A stretch of DNA of 64,000 nucleotides from Gloeopeniophorella convolvens (GCA_022496205.1 WTXD01000003.1:744001-808000), one strand, 5' to 3'. Numbered from the stretch's first letter, positions 1 to 13,035 are shown. Translations and numbers: made by a program. Notes: a model not told the origin generated them from the sequence alone.

Positions 1-3000
1 CCGACCACCCCGGGTAGCGGCTCTCACGACCGCAATGCGCCCTCCTCGTCGGAGTACCTCGACACTTCCACCAAGCGACTCAGCGGCACTTCCGCGTCGT
101 CGCACTCTGCGTCTTCGGCTTCCAATGCGGCCGACAGCCGTGCCGCGCCTTCGACTGCTACCTCTGCGAGCAGCGCCCCAGCCACCTCGTGAGTCCTGCC
201 TTACCTCTTCATAGTCGCCCATCCTATACGCTTTGGCTTCTCGTTGCATTCGTTCGTCTAACCGTGCCGATCCGTTGCTTGCTCCAGACCATGCTCGTCT
301 TGCGGCCTCCCGATGCACGGTGCATTCGTGCGAGCCCTCGGAACTGTCTTCCATCTCCAGTGTTTCAAGTGTATTGTAAGCACTGTCATCCTCCCGGCCC
401 AGAACACCCTGTCATTCCTTTTCAGGACTGCGGAGACGTCGTCGCCTCCAAGTTTTTCCCCATCGATGGTCCCGATGGCAAGCAGCAGCCGCTGTGCGAA
501 CGCGACTACTTCCGCAGGCTCAACCTCATCTGCGCAAAGTGTGGTATGGCCTTGAGAGGGAGCTACATCACGGCGTGCAGTACGTCACGCCACCCGCTGA
601 TCAACCGGACCCACCTCACCTTCCCGCAGACCGCAAGTTTCATGTCGAGCATTTTACGTGCTCTATATGTCCGACCCTTTTCGGCCCGCAGGACTCGTAT
701 TACGAACACGACAACGACGTGTACTGCCACTACCATTATTCGACGCGCTTTGCCACCAAATGCGCGGGTTGCAACACGGCCATCCTGAAGCAGTTCGTGG
801 AGATTAATCGGAATATGCGCGACGAGTGCTGGCATCCAGAATGTTACATGATCAACAAGGTCAGTGGTCACACCAGCATCAGTGCACGTCCCCGTGGTTG
901 ATGATCGGTTCCTGTTCGCAGTTCTGGAATGTGAAAGTGGTGTCACGTCGGCCAACGAGCCTGGCAGAGCCCCCTCCCGACGTAACCGAAGCATCTTACG
1001 CGGAGGAAGAGCGGCGGGAAACACACGCGTCGCTGAAAGAAAAACAAATTAGGATGGAGCAGCAGGTCTACCGAATCTGGACGTAAGTTTTCAGCCGGAA
1101 CTTTATCTTCCTTGCTCGCCACTTCCGAACAAGCCTGACGTTCCAAATGCTAGCGTTCTCTCTGCATTCGAGGAGTCCAGCGCTGCGTGCATATCTGACA
1201 TGCTGCGACATGTGAGCAGCGGGCAATACTTGGAAGCCATCCGGATGGCAGAGAAGTTTATTTTGCACGTGGAAGTGCTCTTTGCGACGATTGATGACCT
1301 TGAGTATCATTTTGCTCAGTTGAGCATGAAAGGTACGTTGCCATGCTCCCCTGGTTACGAGAGGTTCATGGACCGCTCCAGGCATGTCGCATGTTCGGGA
1401 GGCGCGCATGCTCTGCCGAAAAACGGTAGATTTATTCACACTGCTCTCGCACACCCAGGAGACAGGAGCACGGCGAATGGGCATGACTCAGGAACTATTG
1501 GCCTTGGTCACGGGACTCGCGCACTATCTCAAGATCCTTATCCGCATTGCGCTTACTGGCGCGCTCAGGCTTGAGCGTGAATATGGCGTCCGCGAGGCGA
1601 TGCAATCATTCCTCGATAAACTCCACCTGCTCGCAGTCCAAGGTGGGAACCCCTCTGCGCGCCGGATGCTCAAAGGCGCCAAAGGTGAAGTCATCACCGC
1701 CCAGCGGGTCAACCTGGGCAACACGGGCACAAATGGGGTCATGTACGGCTTCCGAAGCCTGGCCCCAGAAAATGCGGGCGAGTCGCCATTCAATGGCGCA
1801 CCACGCGACCCTGCCCTCAGCAATGTGCCGGTTGTGAACCCCCCCAGCGACCTGTGCGTCAAGTGCAGTCACACGGTCGAGGAAGACTGCGTGCGGCTCG
1901 GCACGTACCAACGCTGGCACTCGCACTGCGTGCAGTGCAAAACGTGCGGTAAGGTCGCGGCCCCGCCTGCATCTGCGACTGCGGAGGACAAAGCCAAGGA
2001 GAAGGAGAAAGCAGATGATAATGGGCAAGCTCCGAAGATCACGACTGCGCGCCGTCCCCCGGCGAATGTGGACATCTTCACATACGAGCTGGACAGCGTC
2101 GTAGACACGCAGTCATTTGGCGTCGTACCCACCGGCGTCCTCTGCACAGACCACGCACATCAGGGCTGCCGGAGCGGCTTCCAAGCCGTCTCGCGCCTCG
2201 AGCAGTATGCGTTTTTGCTCAACGTGGCTCTGAGGAGGCTGTACCTTCTGCTCAAGAAGCGCAAAGTCATCCCGCTGACACCCAGTATGTGTTTGACTCT
2301 TACCATCACGGGGTGTGACGCTCATGCCCCCTCCCCGCGACGCGCAGCTGCGGCCCCTCCCTCCCCCGACGAAGCTGAGCATGACATGTACCGCAACTCT
2401 CAACACATCATGCCCATGAAGAGCGTCCGTCTCGACAGGAAACTCTCTGCGACGGCGCACTTACCCAAGCGTTCCACCATCGTCGAGAGCCCCAGTGGCA
2501 AGGTCGCACATCCAGCAGACGTCGTGACGTCATCGGGGCAGGGCAACGGGCGCTCGCATCCGCAAGCACAGCAGGTCGACGCCAGTCTGGCGTCTCACGC
2601 CCAGCGTCCGGCCATCCAGCAGAGCGCATCGGGCGCCGGCGCCGGCGCTGGGCGCGCGCAGCGACCTACGCAAGTTCCGGGCCAGCAGCAGCAGTCTCCA
2701 CAGTCACAGCAGCAAGCTCCGCAACGGCCCCCACGTCCGACCCTTAACCCTCCCGCACCCACCGCACTCTCCTCCACCGACCCACGGCCCAACTACTCGC
2801 GCAAAAACACAGAAGTGATGATTGTTGACGACCCCGCACCAGCTTCGCCCTCGGTGGTAGCTCCACCTGAGGGCGGGCCGCTGGGTAACGCACCACCTCA
2901 TGCACCGACGCTCGAGGCGCTCACGCTTGCGGACATTCCGCAACTCGCAGAAGCGGCGCAGGCGATGGAGGAGCGGCGCTCGCTGCCGCGCCAGAACTCG

Positions 3001-4728
3001 ACGCCGTTCATCTCAGAGCTGACCCCGCTCGAGCTCGCGATCGTGCGACACGCGGCGGTGGTCGTGCTCTCCCGCTCGCCCTTGCGCGACCAGATGGACA
3101 TCGATGAGATCCTCGAGATGGTCGAGGTGAAGAAGCAGGGGTTTTTCGCGAAGCTGTTCAAGGGAAACGACAAGAAGAACATCAAGAAAAAGGGTGCGTC
3201 GGCCTCCGCTCGCTCCTCTCGGTGGCTGTCTGTCGGCTAATGCGGAGCGGATGGGGTTTGAAGGCCTCTTCGGAGTACCGCTGGAGCTCCTGGTCGAGCG
3301 CGAAGGCGCAGACTCGTCGCACGGCGTGTCGAGCGCGACGCTCAGGGTACCGAGCTTCATCGACGATGTGATCTCCGCCATGCGGCAGATGGGTGCGTGC
3401 CTGCTGCCCTGGCGCATCTTGGCATGACGCACTTACGGGCGTCTATAACACTGCAGACATGTCGGTCGAGGGTATATTTAGGAAGACGGGCAACATCCGC
3501 CGGCGGAAGGAGCTTATTGTCGCTCTCGACCGTGACTCGTCCTCCGTGGATTGGACGACCGAACACCCGGTGCAGATCGCGGCGTTGCTGAAGCAGTTCT
3601 TCCGCGACCTTCCGGACTCTCTGATGACGTTCAAGCTGCACCGCCTGTTCATCGCTTCCGTCGGTGCGTTCCAGAAGCGCGTCTGTCCCGGGGTACTTAT
3701 CAATGACGCCACGCCTGGCCGTAGGGCTTCCGAATGAGGAGGACCGCAAGCGATTGCTGCATATGCTCACGCTGGTTATGCCCAAAAGCCACCGAGACAC
3801 GTTGGAGGTCCTTCTTGTATTCCTCAAATGGGTCGCGTCGTTCGCACACAGCCTGGACGACACGGGCAGCAAGATGGACCTGCCGAACCTCGCGACCGTC
3901 ATCGGGCCCAGCATCCTCTTCTCGGTGGGCCGCGACCCCGCGTTCGAGTCGAGCTTTGGCGTCATCCGCGTGGTGACGGACCTGCTGGAGAACCAGGACG
4001 AGTTTCTTGCCGTGCCCGAGGACTTCCTCCCGCTGCTGCATGACCAGGAGCTATTCGCGCACAGCATGGAGCTCCCGGGCAAGGACTTTATGAGGAAGTG
4101 CGAGGCGTACATGCGGCAAAAGGCCAACGGGCGCATCCCGGGGTCCGCGATGTCACCCGTCCTCGGCGCGGCGCCGTTCAACTCGAACAACGCGAACCTG
4201 GCGCATCTGAACAGATCAGGAGACCTGCTGGACTCACGGTTCGTGCCTATCACCCTGCCGTTGGAACCCGGTCTCTTATCGTCATAATGTGAATGCAGTG
4301 GCGGTGCGTCATTGGCGCGGAACGACCGGCCGCCCATGATGCCTTCCGCGCAGTCCGAGATGAACATCCGGAACGGGTACCACTCGCGCCAACAGGCGCC
4401 ACAGCCCGGGCTGCCGCACTCGCCCGTGTCATACCCGCCGCCGGGCCAGGCGCCGACGTCGCTCTCGCAGGGCGCGATGATGATCCAGACGCCGCAGCCG
4501 CGGCTGCCCGCGCCGAACGGGCTGCCTTCGGACACGGAGTGGGCGAGCACGCAGCGCCCGCCGCAGATACCGGCCGCGGGCGCGACCTCGCGCCCGACCT
4601 CCGCGGCGTACTCGCGGCCCAGCAGCGAGATGCAGGGGCCCGCGCCGCCCGCGGGGTACGGCGCGCCCAACGTCAACGGCAACGGACACGGGCCGCCGAC
4701 GCCAGTGCAGCTGCGGCAGCGCACGTAG
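1..4728 (+). CDS. LRG1: LIM-domain Rho GTPase-activating protein (LRG1 type), 5' partial
   Basis: GTPase-activating protein expected to switch off Rho1 at growth sites and so restrain cell-wall synthesis and integrity signalling. The window opens inside the gene, in a Ser/Thr-rich stretch ending at a donor near 188. LIM domains follow: CSSCG with HLQCFKC (from about 290), CAKCG with FHVEHFTCSIC (about 530-730), and CAGC with CWHPEC (about 755-850). A central helical region (about 970-1700) leads to another zinc-binding segment, CVKC with HSHCVQCKTC (about 1855-1960). A long disordered Pro/Gln-rich stretch precedes the RhoGAP domain (about 3250-4080), where the arginine finger lies in IFRKTG after SVEG. 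The C-terminus is Pro-rich and stops at 4728. Several LIMs followed by a C-terminal RhoGAP is the Lrg1 arrangement. Many short introns interrupt the gene and I did not fix every boundary. The true start lies left of the window. Confidence 0.88.
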
Positions 4729-5706
4729 TGGCTCAGTTGGTCGCGCTCCGCCCCGCTGCCTGTCGGTTCGCTTGGTTTTCACTCCGCGCGACGTGCACGG
4801 AGGCGGGGGCGCATCTAGTTGGCCCCTGCCGCCGCGCGGCGCGCGCACCCTCGTGCCCGTTCTTCATTTCACGCCCATTCATTTTCTCATTTCTCCTTTC
4901 TCATCCTTTTACCCTGCGTTGGCGCTACCGTATCTGTACACTCTTCCACGTCCTCTCGTTTCTTTGTTCTAACATAACATAACATCTGGCTGCCTCCCTC
5001 CTTTCATCACTCCTTGTCCATCACTTACGCTCAGACGACGGACGAAGAACTCTCGTTTCCTTCCTCCTCCTTCCTCCTCGTTTCCCCTGGCAATTATTCA
5101 TGATACCCTCCCCACTTCGATGTATCCCCACCCCGCTCGCGCCGGCTGCCGTGTAGCCCAGCCGCATCGTGAAATGACAGAGTAACTCCCGTGGCGTGGA
5201 AGGCGGGTCTAAATATCATAATTTATTAAACAGGACGTTTTTCTTTTTCTTTTTGGTTGATGAGAGGGCATGGATGTGATACCGGCATGCGAAATAAAGA
5301 AGTTGCACTGCTCTTTCTGGGTCCTGGTGGGAAGCTGCCTCGAAGGTGGTGCCGATGCTCGATACATGTCATCGTGCGGGCCACGGACATTGCACAGAAC
5401 CGAAACCCGCCGAACGCGACATCTTCCGTAGCGCCGGGATGAACAGTTACCTCCAAAATGCATGACCATGCGCTACGAACTCGTGGGACGGCATCCACTA
5501 ACCACTGGGAAAGACAGACACATGGCTCCGGGCTTCGCGCAGCATGGCCATGTGCGGCCAGGGGTGCAGAGCGTGTTTCCTTCACAGAAGCAGGCTATCA
5601 CACGTCGAAGTAATTGAGTTTGGGAAGCATAGCCCTAGGCATAATGCATGATATTTTTGGCGCAGTATGGAACGTGACAGTAAGAGAACAATACAGATGT
5701 GTGCAA
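4729..5706. other. Convergent 3' intergenic region
   Basis: Space between the stop of the RhoGAP gene (+) and the stop of RPS15 (-), which converge here. It is pyrimidine-rich at first (about 4850-5090) and AT-richer after 5200, as expected of 3' UTRs. The small reading frames inside have no recognisable motif. I see no gene. Confidence 0.6.
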
Positions 5707-6573
5707 TTACTTGAGTGGGATGCTGGAAGGAAATAGTCAGCGATCCGAGACAGGCGATATGTCAGCGGGAGAAAGACGCACAAGCGAGATGCTGTGTGGT
5801 GCCAGGAAAAAGAGATGAGCAGGAAACATAAAACTGTGCTACAAGCGACTTACAGTGCGTTGCACCGATCTGTTGCAGGTTGTGAGGACGGATAGACGAC
5901 AAGCGGAGAAAGTACGTACACCAGGGCGACCGTGCTTGACGGGCCGGTACGAAATGGAGAACTCGGCAAGGTAGTGGCCGACCATCTCAGGCTTGATCTC
6001 CACGGAGTTGAAGACCTGCAGAAGCGCACGCGCTCAACATTCGGGATCCAGAGCAGCGGGACGGGCAAGTGCGGGCGGCGCACCTTGCCGTTGTAGATGC
6101 CAACGACAGAGCCGATCATCTCTGGGACGATGATCATGTCACGAAGGTGCGTCTTCACGACGGCGGGCTTCTCATTCGGGGGAGCCTCTTTCTTCGCCTT
6201 GCGGAGCTTCTTGATGAGGCCCATGGGGCGACGTTTCAAGCCACGCTGGAACCGACGGCGGGCACGGGCATGGACAACCTACAGATTACAAGACAGTTGA
6301 TTGGATTTCCTTTAGCCGCTTATCAGGGGTGCATACCTCAACAAACTAGAAAAAATGACAGTTTAGGATATGCGCTATATGATGATAGCCATTGTGACGA
6401 ACCTCCTCATTGCTCAGGTCAAGGAGTTTGTCGAGCTCAATGCCGCGGTAGGAGAAGGTGCGGAAGGTACGCTTCTTCTTGAGATCGGCGGCGACTTGGG
6501 GGTCGGTGACGGAGGAATCAGCCTGCACAACAAGTTAGACTGGCGCACAGACCCCATCGGTGATACGCACCAT
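5707..6573 (-). CDS. RPS15: 40S ribosomal protein S15 (uS19)
   Basis: Small-subunit ribosomal protein at the head of the 40S subunit, needed for translation and for export of pre-40S particles. Seven exons on the minus strand give 151 residues, normal for the family: 6571-6573 (only the ATG), 6403-6522, 6084-6278, 5920-6015, 5854-5869, 5782-5791 and 5707-5722. The product carries the signature segments [68 protein letters not shown] and a final IPLK. The conserved C-terminus can be read only if exons of 16, 10 and 16 nt are used in succession; all have GT/AG borders and keep the frame. It is head to head with RPP2, with 385 bp between the two start codons. Confidence 0.95.
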
Positions 6574-6958
6574 GGCTATGTCTTGTGCTTGCTGGCGTTG
6601 AGGCTGGACTTTCTATCGCGGCGTGCAATGGCGAGAGGATGCGAAGTTGAGTTCGGTCGGAGCCTGAATAAGCCACCGGTGGCGCAAACCGTAATTTAGT
6701 GCTGTACAGTACACAAACGCACTGGTCTCAGTCTCGCGTGAAGTGACACTTTATCGCATCTCACGGATAGAATCCACAGGTCTTCCCTCGCGGATTAAAT
6801 GTACGTGCTCGAGCGCGCGTATTCGCGTCGTCTATATTCTAACCCTGGGCATAGCGATTTGTGGCTACCCACCTTCACGAACTAACAAAACCACTCAAAG
6901 GTACGCGATCTTTCGCAGTCGTCTGCTTCGTGTAATTTACCTATTGCGCTTGTTGTAG
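6574..6958. promoter_or_regulatory. Bidirectional promoter of RPS15 and RPP2
   Basis: The 385 bp between two divergent ribosomal protein start codons must hold both promoters and both 5' UTRs. A TAACCCTGGG element near 6840 loosely resembles the ACCCT-type boxes of fungal ribosomal protein promoters. The factor is not known from sequence alone. Confidence 0.5.
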
Positions 6959-7479
6959 ATGCGCTACATCGCTGCCTACCTTCTGCTCAAAACTGCCGGC
7001 AATGAGTCCCCCTCTGCCGCAGACATTACCAAGGTCATCACCTCGGTCGGCATTGAGGTCGATGAGGAACGCTTGAACTCCCTCATCTCGGAGCTCGATG
7101 GCAAGGACATTAACGCTGTAAGCGTTGGCCGTTCGTCTAGACTTTTCCCGTCGACTCACAAAGTCATTGTATAGCTCATTGCTGAGGGCAGCGGGAAGCT
7201 CGCCTCCGTGCGTTTTTGCTTCTGGCACTGCTTTGTAAGATGAGACTGACGTCTACCTTGAAATGTGTAGGTCCCATCCGGTGGCGCCGCGGTTGCTTCA
7301 TCGGGAGCCGCCGCCGGCGGAGCTGCTCCTGCCGCCGCTGCGGAGGCCAAGGAGGAGAAGAAGGAGGAAGAGAAGGTTCGTTTCTCTCCCTGGACTATTT
7401 TGACTCACGCGGTCTGATCCTTTGCTTGTATTCACAGGAGGAGTCCGATGATGACATGGGCTTCGGTCTGTTCGATTAG
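6959..7479 (+). CDS. RPP2: 60S acidic ribosomal protein P2
   Basis: Stalk protein of the large ribosomal subunit that recruits and activates elongation-factor GTPases, normally as a P1/P2 heterodimer bound to P0. Four exons (6959-7117, 7175-7207, 7271-7375, 7438-7479) encode 112 residues, the usual length. The N-terminal dimerisation domain begins MRYIAAYLLLKTAGNESPSA. An Ala/Gly hinge and a Lys/Glu-rich run follow, and the protein ends with the hallmark P-protein tail DDDMGFGLFD. The MRYIAAYLLL start identifies P2 rather than P1. Its promoter is shared with RPS15, which fits coordinated ribosomal expression. Confidence 0.97.
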
Positions 7480-9593
7480 AATGTCGCTGAGCTATGCGCT
7501 ACTGTATCGATGCACTGTCCCCACCCTCTACGCCTCATTTGTTCCGATTCCTATCGGTTGTATTGAGCAAGCTGGGCTTCTTTCGTACTTGAAATTGCAC
7601 TGAGTTCTGGAAGGGTTTCCGACACCTTGCCAGGGCAGGTAAGGGCAGGTACCTGATGCAGTTTCTTTCCGAGGCTTCGGCATTCGGGCCTAATCACCTG
7701 CTTATTCGAAACTAACCTCGCCGTTAACAAGCAATTTCTGGCATGCTGTGTTCGGGACGGAGCACCCGAATGTTTTTGGCCTTTCTCTTCTGCAGCGCCA
7801 ACACCGGGATCGGTCCGAACACATTCAAGCTCTGGATACGTGATAATTCGGGGGGCGCGTTGCGGATCGAATTCGAAGTTCTTGTCCATTCTCGTTATCA
7901 GGGGTACGGTCTTTCTACAGATGTCTGTCTTGTTAACCCAGCCAAATCGGTTTGCGATTCTGAACTTCGACAGTCAATGAGCCTCATTCCCTGGGAAGGG
8001 CGATTGTGTTATCCGGGTTGGACCCCGTCTGAACGGCAACCAACGCTGAGGCCTGTGCGCATATGGATACGTATGAGGCTCGCGCGGGATGTTCGGATCT
8101 TCGATGTAGTGTTGTACGTGGTGGACGCGCAGTTGCTGCGAGGACCCACAAAGGCGCATGATCTGTGATCTCGTATGACACGCTGCTCAGTGCTAGTTAC
8201 CCATTATGTCGAGGTGTCAAGTAAACGCTAGTCGTAAGCAATATGACCACGGAGAGCCGCCGGAGAAGATGTCAAACGGACATTCCTACGTGTCCGTCGG
8301 GTCTTTCCTCCGTAACGCTGCCATCGCGATGGAGGATCAGGCGTTGCATTGTCCTATAACAAACGGTGGCGTGAAACGGCGGCTGCACCGAAGGGTTTGT
8401 GGGACGGGGCTTCATTGGCCGCGTCGTGCTGATGGATATCGTACCGCCTGACAACATACGGAACTTGCGTTCTTGGGCGCCAAGCGCTGAGAGTCGGAGG
8501 TCGGGCTTGCCTGAGTACGAGGGGGTGTGTCCCGGTCGCGAGAGCCGGTGCATACGAGCGATAGCGGTGATCGAGTGATCAGTGCAACCGGGTAGCCGCG
8601 GCGCATCTCCGAACGAGCGCGCGCAGTTGGCCATCGCGAACTGGGCTCAGGCGTGTGTTTGTGTTGCGATACGATACGATAGGCGTGCGAGTTGCGTGCA
8701 GCGGTTCAATCCAGTTGTTCCGTCACGGCCCCGATCGTACGTGTTGATGTAGATGTCGATTCTGATGCCCGGGGGCTCGAGATGCCAGGATGGACGATCG
8801 AGCAGGTCCATAAGGGTTTGGTGGGTGAGGCTGACCAAAATACCGAGGATTGAGCACGGTGCGGCAAGCAGGAGGGGGCAGGTAAGCGTGCTGCCGGCGG
8901 GCGGCTGATGTCAGGCCGCGGAGGCGGGTATGCAGGGGCCGGCGGTAGGGCTCCGGCGACGGGAAGCGCTGGCGCCGCGGCAAGGACGGGGACGGCTGGG
9001 CGCGGGGCCCCGAGTGGCTGGTGAAGATGATGGGGAGCGCGTGCAGCAGGGCAAGGGAACGCGGAGCGATAAGAGTGCTTAGGGTGACGATCGGCCTGGC
9101 CCGCAGGGAGAGCAAGCCGACGGCGCTTCCGAATTGCGTAAAGCCGGCGGCGGGACGGCGGATGACGGCGCGTGAGCCAGATGCGGGTTAGGCTGACCCG
9201 GGCGCCAAGAGTGGCGCTGTGGGCGAGGGGACGCCAGGGGACGCCGCGCCGCGTGGGGCGTGGGAATGGAGGGGGCCTGGGCGGGGGCTGTGGTCGAGGG
9301 CGCAACGGGGAGAGGGCAAGGAGGGAATGGCTGGCTGGCTGGCTGGTGGAGGCCGCACAGGCACGGCACGGCGTGCTACGACTCACGAGAGCCTGCCACC
9401 GTCGCGGCCCATGGTGCAGCAGCCAGCTGAGCGGGTTCGAGAAGATCCAGATCGGGAGGGCCGATCCGCTGCCCGAGACGACGGCGCTGCTCACCGCCTA
9501 TTTTGCCGCTTAGAACCGCTTATAGTCCTGGCCCGTCACGACCGAGCACGGCTCTCCTTCTCCCTCTCCTTTCCTTCCAACACCGCCCTTCCA
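7480..9593. other. Long intergenic region, no gene recognised
   Basis: More than 2 kb between RPP2 and the zinc-cluster factor. Open frames exist, including one of 262 codons on the minus strand (8706-9494), but their translations are Pro/Ser/Arg-rich with no motif, as expected by chance in GC-rich DNA. The right part probably holds the promoter and 5' UTR of the transcription factor. A short GGCT tandem repeat lies near 9328-9345. Confidence 0.5.
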
Positions 9594-12500
9594 ATGGACC
9601 GTTTTCCCCTCGACCGTTTCCCCCCAGAACAGCCCGCCGGCCCTGCGTCAGCGCCTCCGCTCGCCACCTACTCACCATCACAGTCCAGCGTGCTTCCAGC
9701 CCCTCCGCACACGCTCTTCAGGTCCCCTGACGAGCAAGATCCGTTCAAGATATCCTTTCTCAAGGGTCCAAAACGCAAACGTCTTGCCAAGGTCCGTACG
9801 AACCCAATCTTTCCCCGCTAACCTCCCACCAACGCGTCCCATCTCATCAGGCCTGCGACGCCTGTCACAAGAGCAAACGTCGATGCGATGGCACCGGTGA
9901 GTTTTCTCCCCGTGACTTCTCGCGTCCCTTTTCGTCCTGATTTTGCTTCAAGCGCCATGCGGCAACTGGTGCGTCTTCGCCGCCCCCATTTCCGACTCGC
10001 TTGGTAATCTATCGCATCCACAAGCTACTTTGCCGCTAAGGATTGTACCTACACTGACTCTTCTGGCCGCGCTGTGCCCGCACCCCGCGCGTCAGGAGCC
10101 GACAAGCCTGCGCGGTCTGGGCCAAGTCAGCCCCGCCGGCGTCCCCAGAGAGATGCCCATTTGGAATCACCTGTTCCTGCATCCACAAATAGCCTGTCGT
10201 CTTTGCACTCAGAGCCTTTGACGTCACCACAAGACCCCTCAGATACTCGTGATGATTACGCCGAAAGCTCGAAGCGGCCCCGAAGGGGCTCCATCTCCTC
10301 CTTCCCAGCCCCAGAATCTCAGGCACACGTACCTCTGGCGCCTCGCTCGACGTTTGCAACAACGCGCTTCGAGGTCCCGGTCGTTCGCGAGCTTGTGAAT
10401 CGTGCGCGTTTCCGCCGGTCTTTTCTCCACCTGTCTTCTGACTAGCGTTTCTGGAACGCACGCAGTGTTCTTCGCACATTGCCACCCACACCGGCTCGTC
10501 ATTCACCAGCCCACCTTCATGGCCGACGTCACTTTGGGCCGCGTTCCTTCCTACCTATTGTACGCCATGTGTGCTCTGGCCGCGCCCTTTTCCAAGCATC
10601 CCGCCGTCCGCGCGGAATCACCCCGCACCGCCGGCTCGGCTTACTCGAAGGCGGCAGAAGAACAGATGTTCGACATGAACGGGCGTCTCAATGTGGAAAG
10701 AAGCCTCATGACCGCACAGGCGCTCTGTCTTCTAGAGTCCCACCAATTTCTCCTATCCTTCCCTTGGCCTTCCCCTAGCAGCAATCATCGTACGTTCATT
10801 GCCTTCTTGTGGCCTCGGCCGTTATGACGTAGTTCACTTACTAGGTGCTCGCATCACAGACCTCGCCCTGAGTATATTGAAGGAAGATTTGAACGTCCAG
10901 GAAGAAAGCCAGTCTGGCCTGTCATCTGCTCCCACGACCAGCTTCGTGCTCGATGCGATTGGCCGCGAGTGCGCTCGCCGAGCGTTCTGGTACATCAAAT
11001 TGATGCATCTGACCACATTTGCATACTACCGCATGCCGGCGCTCCCCAGCTCGATGGACTTGGCTTTGCGCCTCCCCGTGGACGAGGCAAGCTTTGAATT
11101 CGGTGTTCACAATAGTCAATCAGGTACGAACTGTCCCACTCTCTTCTCCATGCTATGGCCAGACGTCTCATTTGTGCTCGGATGCTTACGGACAGAATTT
11201 TTACATCTACCTGCGCCACGTACGCAATACGCGTCCGAATATGGACATCTTCTCCGTATCGCGTCTGTTCATGGCCATCTTGAAGGGGTATTGGCCGCAG
11301 CAGATGGTCAGCTTATCTCTATCGTGCACGCACTCACGTTCTCATAATGGTGTCTCGGTACCCACACAAGGGGGGTCTAGTACACACGACGCGGTCATGG
11401 CGGTGGTAGAAGACACTGAAAAGGCGATCTCGGTACGCCCACTTGTTTTCGGAATTCTGAAACCGCGGCACTGATCCCATCGTCTATTTCCTCCGTTTTA
11501 CGTCCCCGCCCTGTGTCGGTTGCATATCTCCATGTCTCCATCGGCTTTCACCGCACCACACATACACGTCCCCTGACAGGCCTGGGAAACATCTCTTGCC
11601 GACCATGTCCGCTTTAGCGAGGAAAGCACGGCGCTCCATCTCGCGATGTTCGAAACGAGCTCCAACGCGGGCGCGTGGTGCTATTTCATGATGCACACTG
11701 TGTACGCATGGTGCCTTCTCACATTGTCGGAGGTACGTTCTGTCCGTGTGCAGCGCTCAGTAGGCTTATGCTGACCCGGGCGCCGGAAATTTGAAAGGCA
11801 AAAGCACGCGGGTCTGGTATCGTTGTGAATGATTGCCGTGAATGGGCGCGCGACCGGCTCGTGCTGATTGGGACAAAGCTAGGGGGCCGATCGAAGAATA
11901 GCGTTTTGCGTGAGTATCACATCCCAATCCGATGTGTTTTTGTGATTAATCGATGTCCGGGCTGCTTCTCCAGTTGTGGCCATACTTACGGTAAGCGGCT
12001 TGCGCGACCCTGCAGCGAACTTGGGAATTCATGGTTGTGGCCGTTTCAGGCTTTGAACCGGCATGGTTTGAGCGACCAGCCACAGATTCAGGCTTGGATG
12101 AAAGAATATACCGAGGCGTCCGGGATGGAGCTTCCGACGAAAGCCATGCTTTCGTTACGGATGCCGCTAGCAGAGGCGATGGCTTCTGTGGGGCGGCCGG
12201 CTTTACCACCACCTCTCCCCCGACACCCGTATTTACGACCAGCGCAGACCGGTTGGAAGATCGCGGCGAGACGTCGAGCACCGGCTCGGGCACCTACTTC
12301 AGCTCTCTACGCAACTCGTACAACAAGCTGCGCGTCACCGACTCTGCTCCTCGCTCGCCAGTACCGGGACCGGCGTCGACCTCGCTGCCATCTCTCAAGT
12401 CGTGCGGACTTCTGGATCCGTGGGTGCACCATTCGCAACTACAATCGCAACAGCAGCCGCAGCCCCCACAGCCGCCACCACAGCAACCACCACAGCAGCC

Positions 12501-12690
12501 ATTGGACGCCGCCGGTATGTCAGAACCCCCGTCCTCACCCCCTCCCCCGTGGATGGTCATGCGGGACGCGCCAACCCCTAAAGATTCTGCCGCAGGCTCG
12601 TCAGAGGTCGCGACATCGATACCAGCCTCGTCTCGCGGTACAACATCGGCGATGCCCGTAGGACTTGACTGGCTTGCACACGAGCGATAG
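9594..12690 (+). CDS. Zn2Cys6 fungal transcription factor
   Basis: Binuclear zinc-cluster DNA-binding regulator of the Gal4 class; its targets cannot be told from sequence. A Pro-rich N-terminus with a basic KGPKRKRLAK run leads into the cluster, which is assembled across introns near 9789-9850, 9899-9951 and 9965-10024. The cysteines read CDACHKSKRRC, then CGNC, then YFAAKDC: a perfect C-x2-C-x6-C-x5-C-x2-C-x6-C pattern. An acidic/Ser-rich linker follows, then a fungal-specific regulatory domain from about 10470 (HPHRLVIHQPTF, YAMCALAAPFSKHP, AEEQMFD and later RECARRAFWYIKLMH). The C-terminus (about 12250-12690) is Ser/Gln/Pro-rich and looks disordered. Start ATG is at 9594 and stop at 12690. 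Interior splice sites in 10700-12250 were not all resolved. Confidence 0.82.
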
Positions 12691-13035
12691 CAGGCCGGCT
12701 GCGAAACGCACTTTCTCCTCCTCTTAACTTATATTTTCTCGGGACACCCATTGTATTCGTTGGCGCTTTCGTCAGTAGCGTCGGGACAGGGTCTCGCCTC
12801 ATAAACGCATGCTACGTTTTCTGTTTTGTTTTTCGTCACAGCCTATATGTAAAGCACGGGTTATTGGATTGTTATTTGTCGTGTTATGTTCCGTTCGAGC
12901 TGCCGCGGGAGTGCAGGCTTGATGTGTACATTATTCGTTTGCTTCGTAGTCCAACCAGTCCCATCACACTTCTGGTGGATTATGCAGTGCAGTCGATAGC
13001 GGGATAGAAGCGAGACACGGAAAGGTATCGGAATA
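12691..13035. other. Convergent intergenic region
   Basis: Short 3'-3' spacer between the zinc-cluster factor (+) and VMA10 (-). It is AT-richer than its flanks, as expected for 3' UTRs and poly(A) signals. No gene is visible. Confidence 0.6.

Noticed and set aside
3357..4724. 455-codon minus-strand frame opposite the RhoGAP domain
   Set aside because: Antisense shadow of a GC-rich coding region; the plus strand carries a clear RhoGAP with conserved motifs.
9420..9440. GGTTCGA, similar to a tRNA T-arm
   Set aside because: No matching D-arm, anticodon stem or acceptor stem nearby, and no tRNA elsewhere in the window by eye.
8706..9494. 262-codon minus-strand open frame upstream of the zinc-cluster factor
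   Set aside because: The translation is Pro/Ser/Arg-rich with no motif and no splice-supported extension; long open frames are common by chance in GC-rich DNA.
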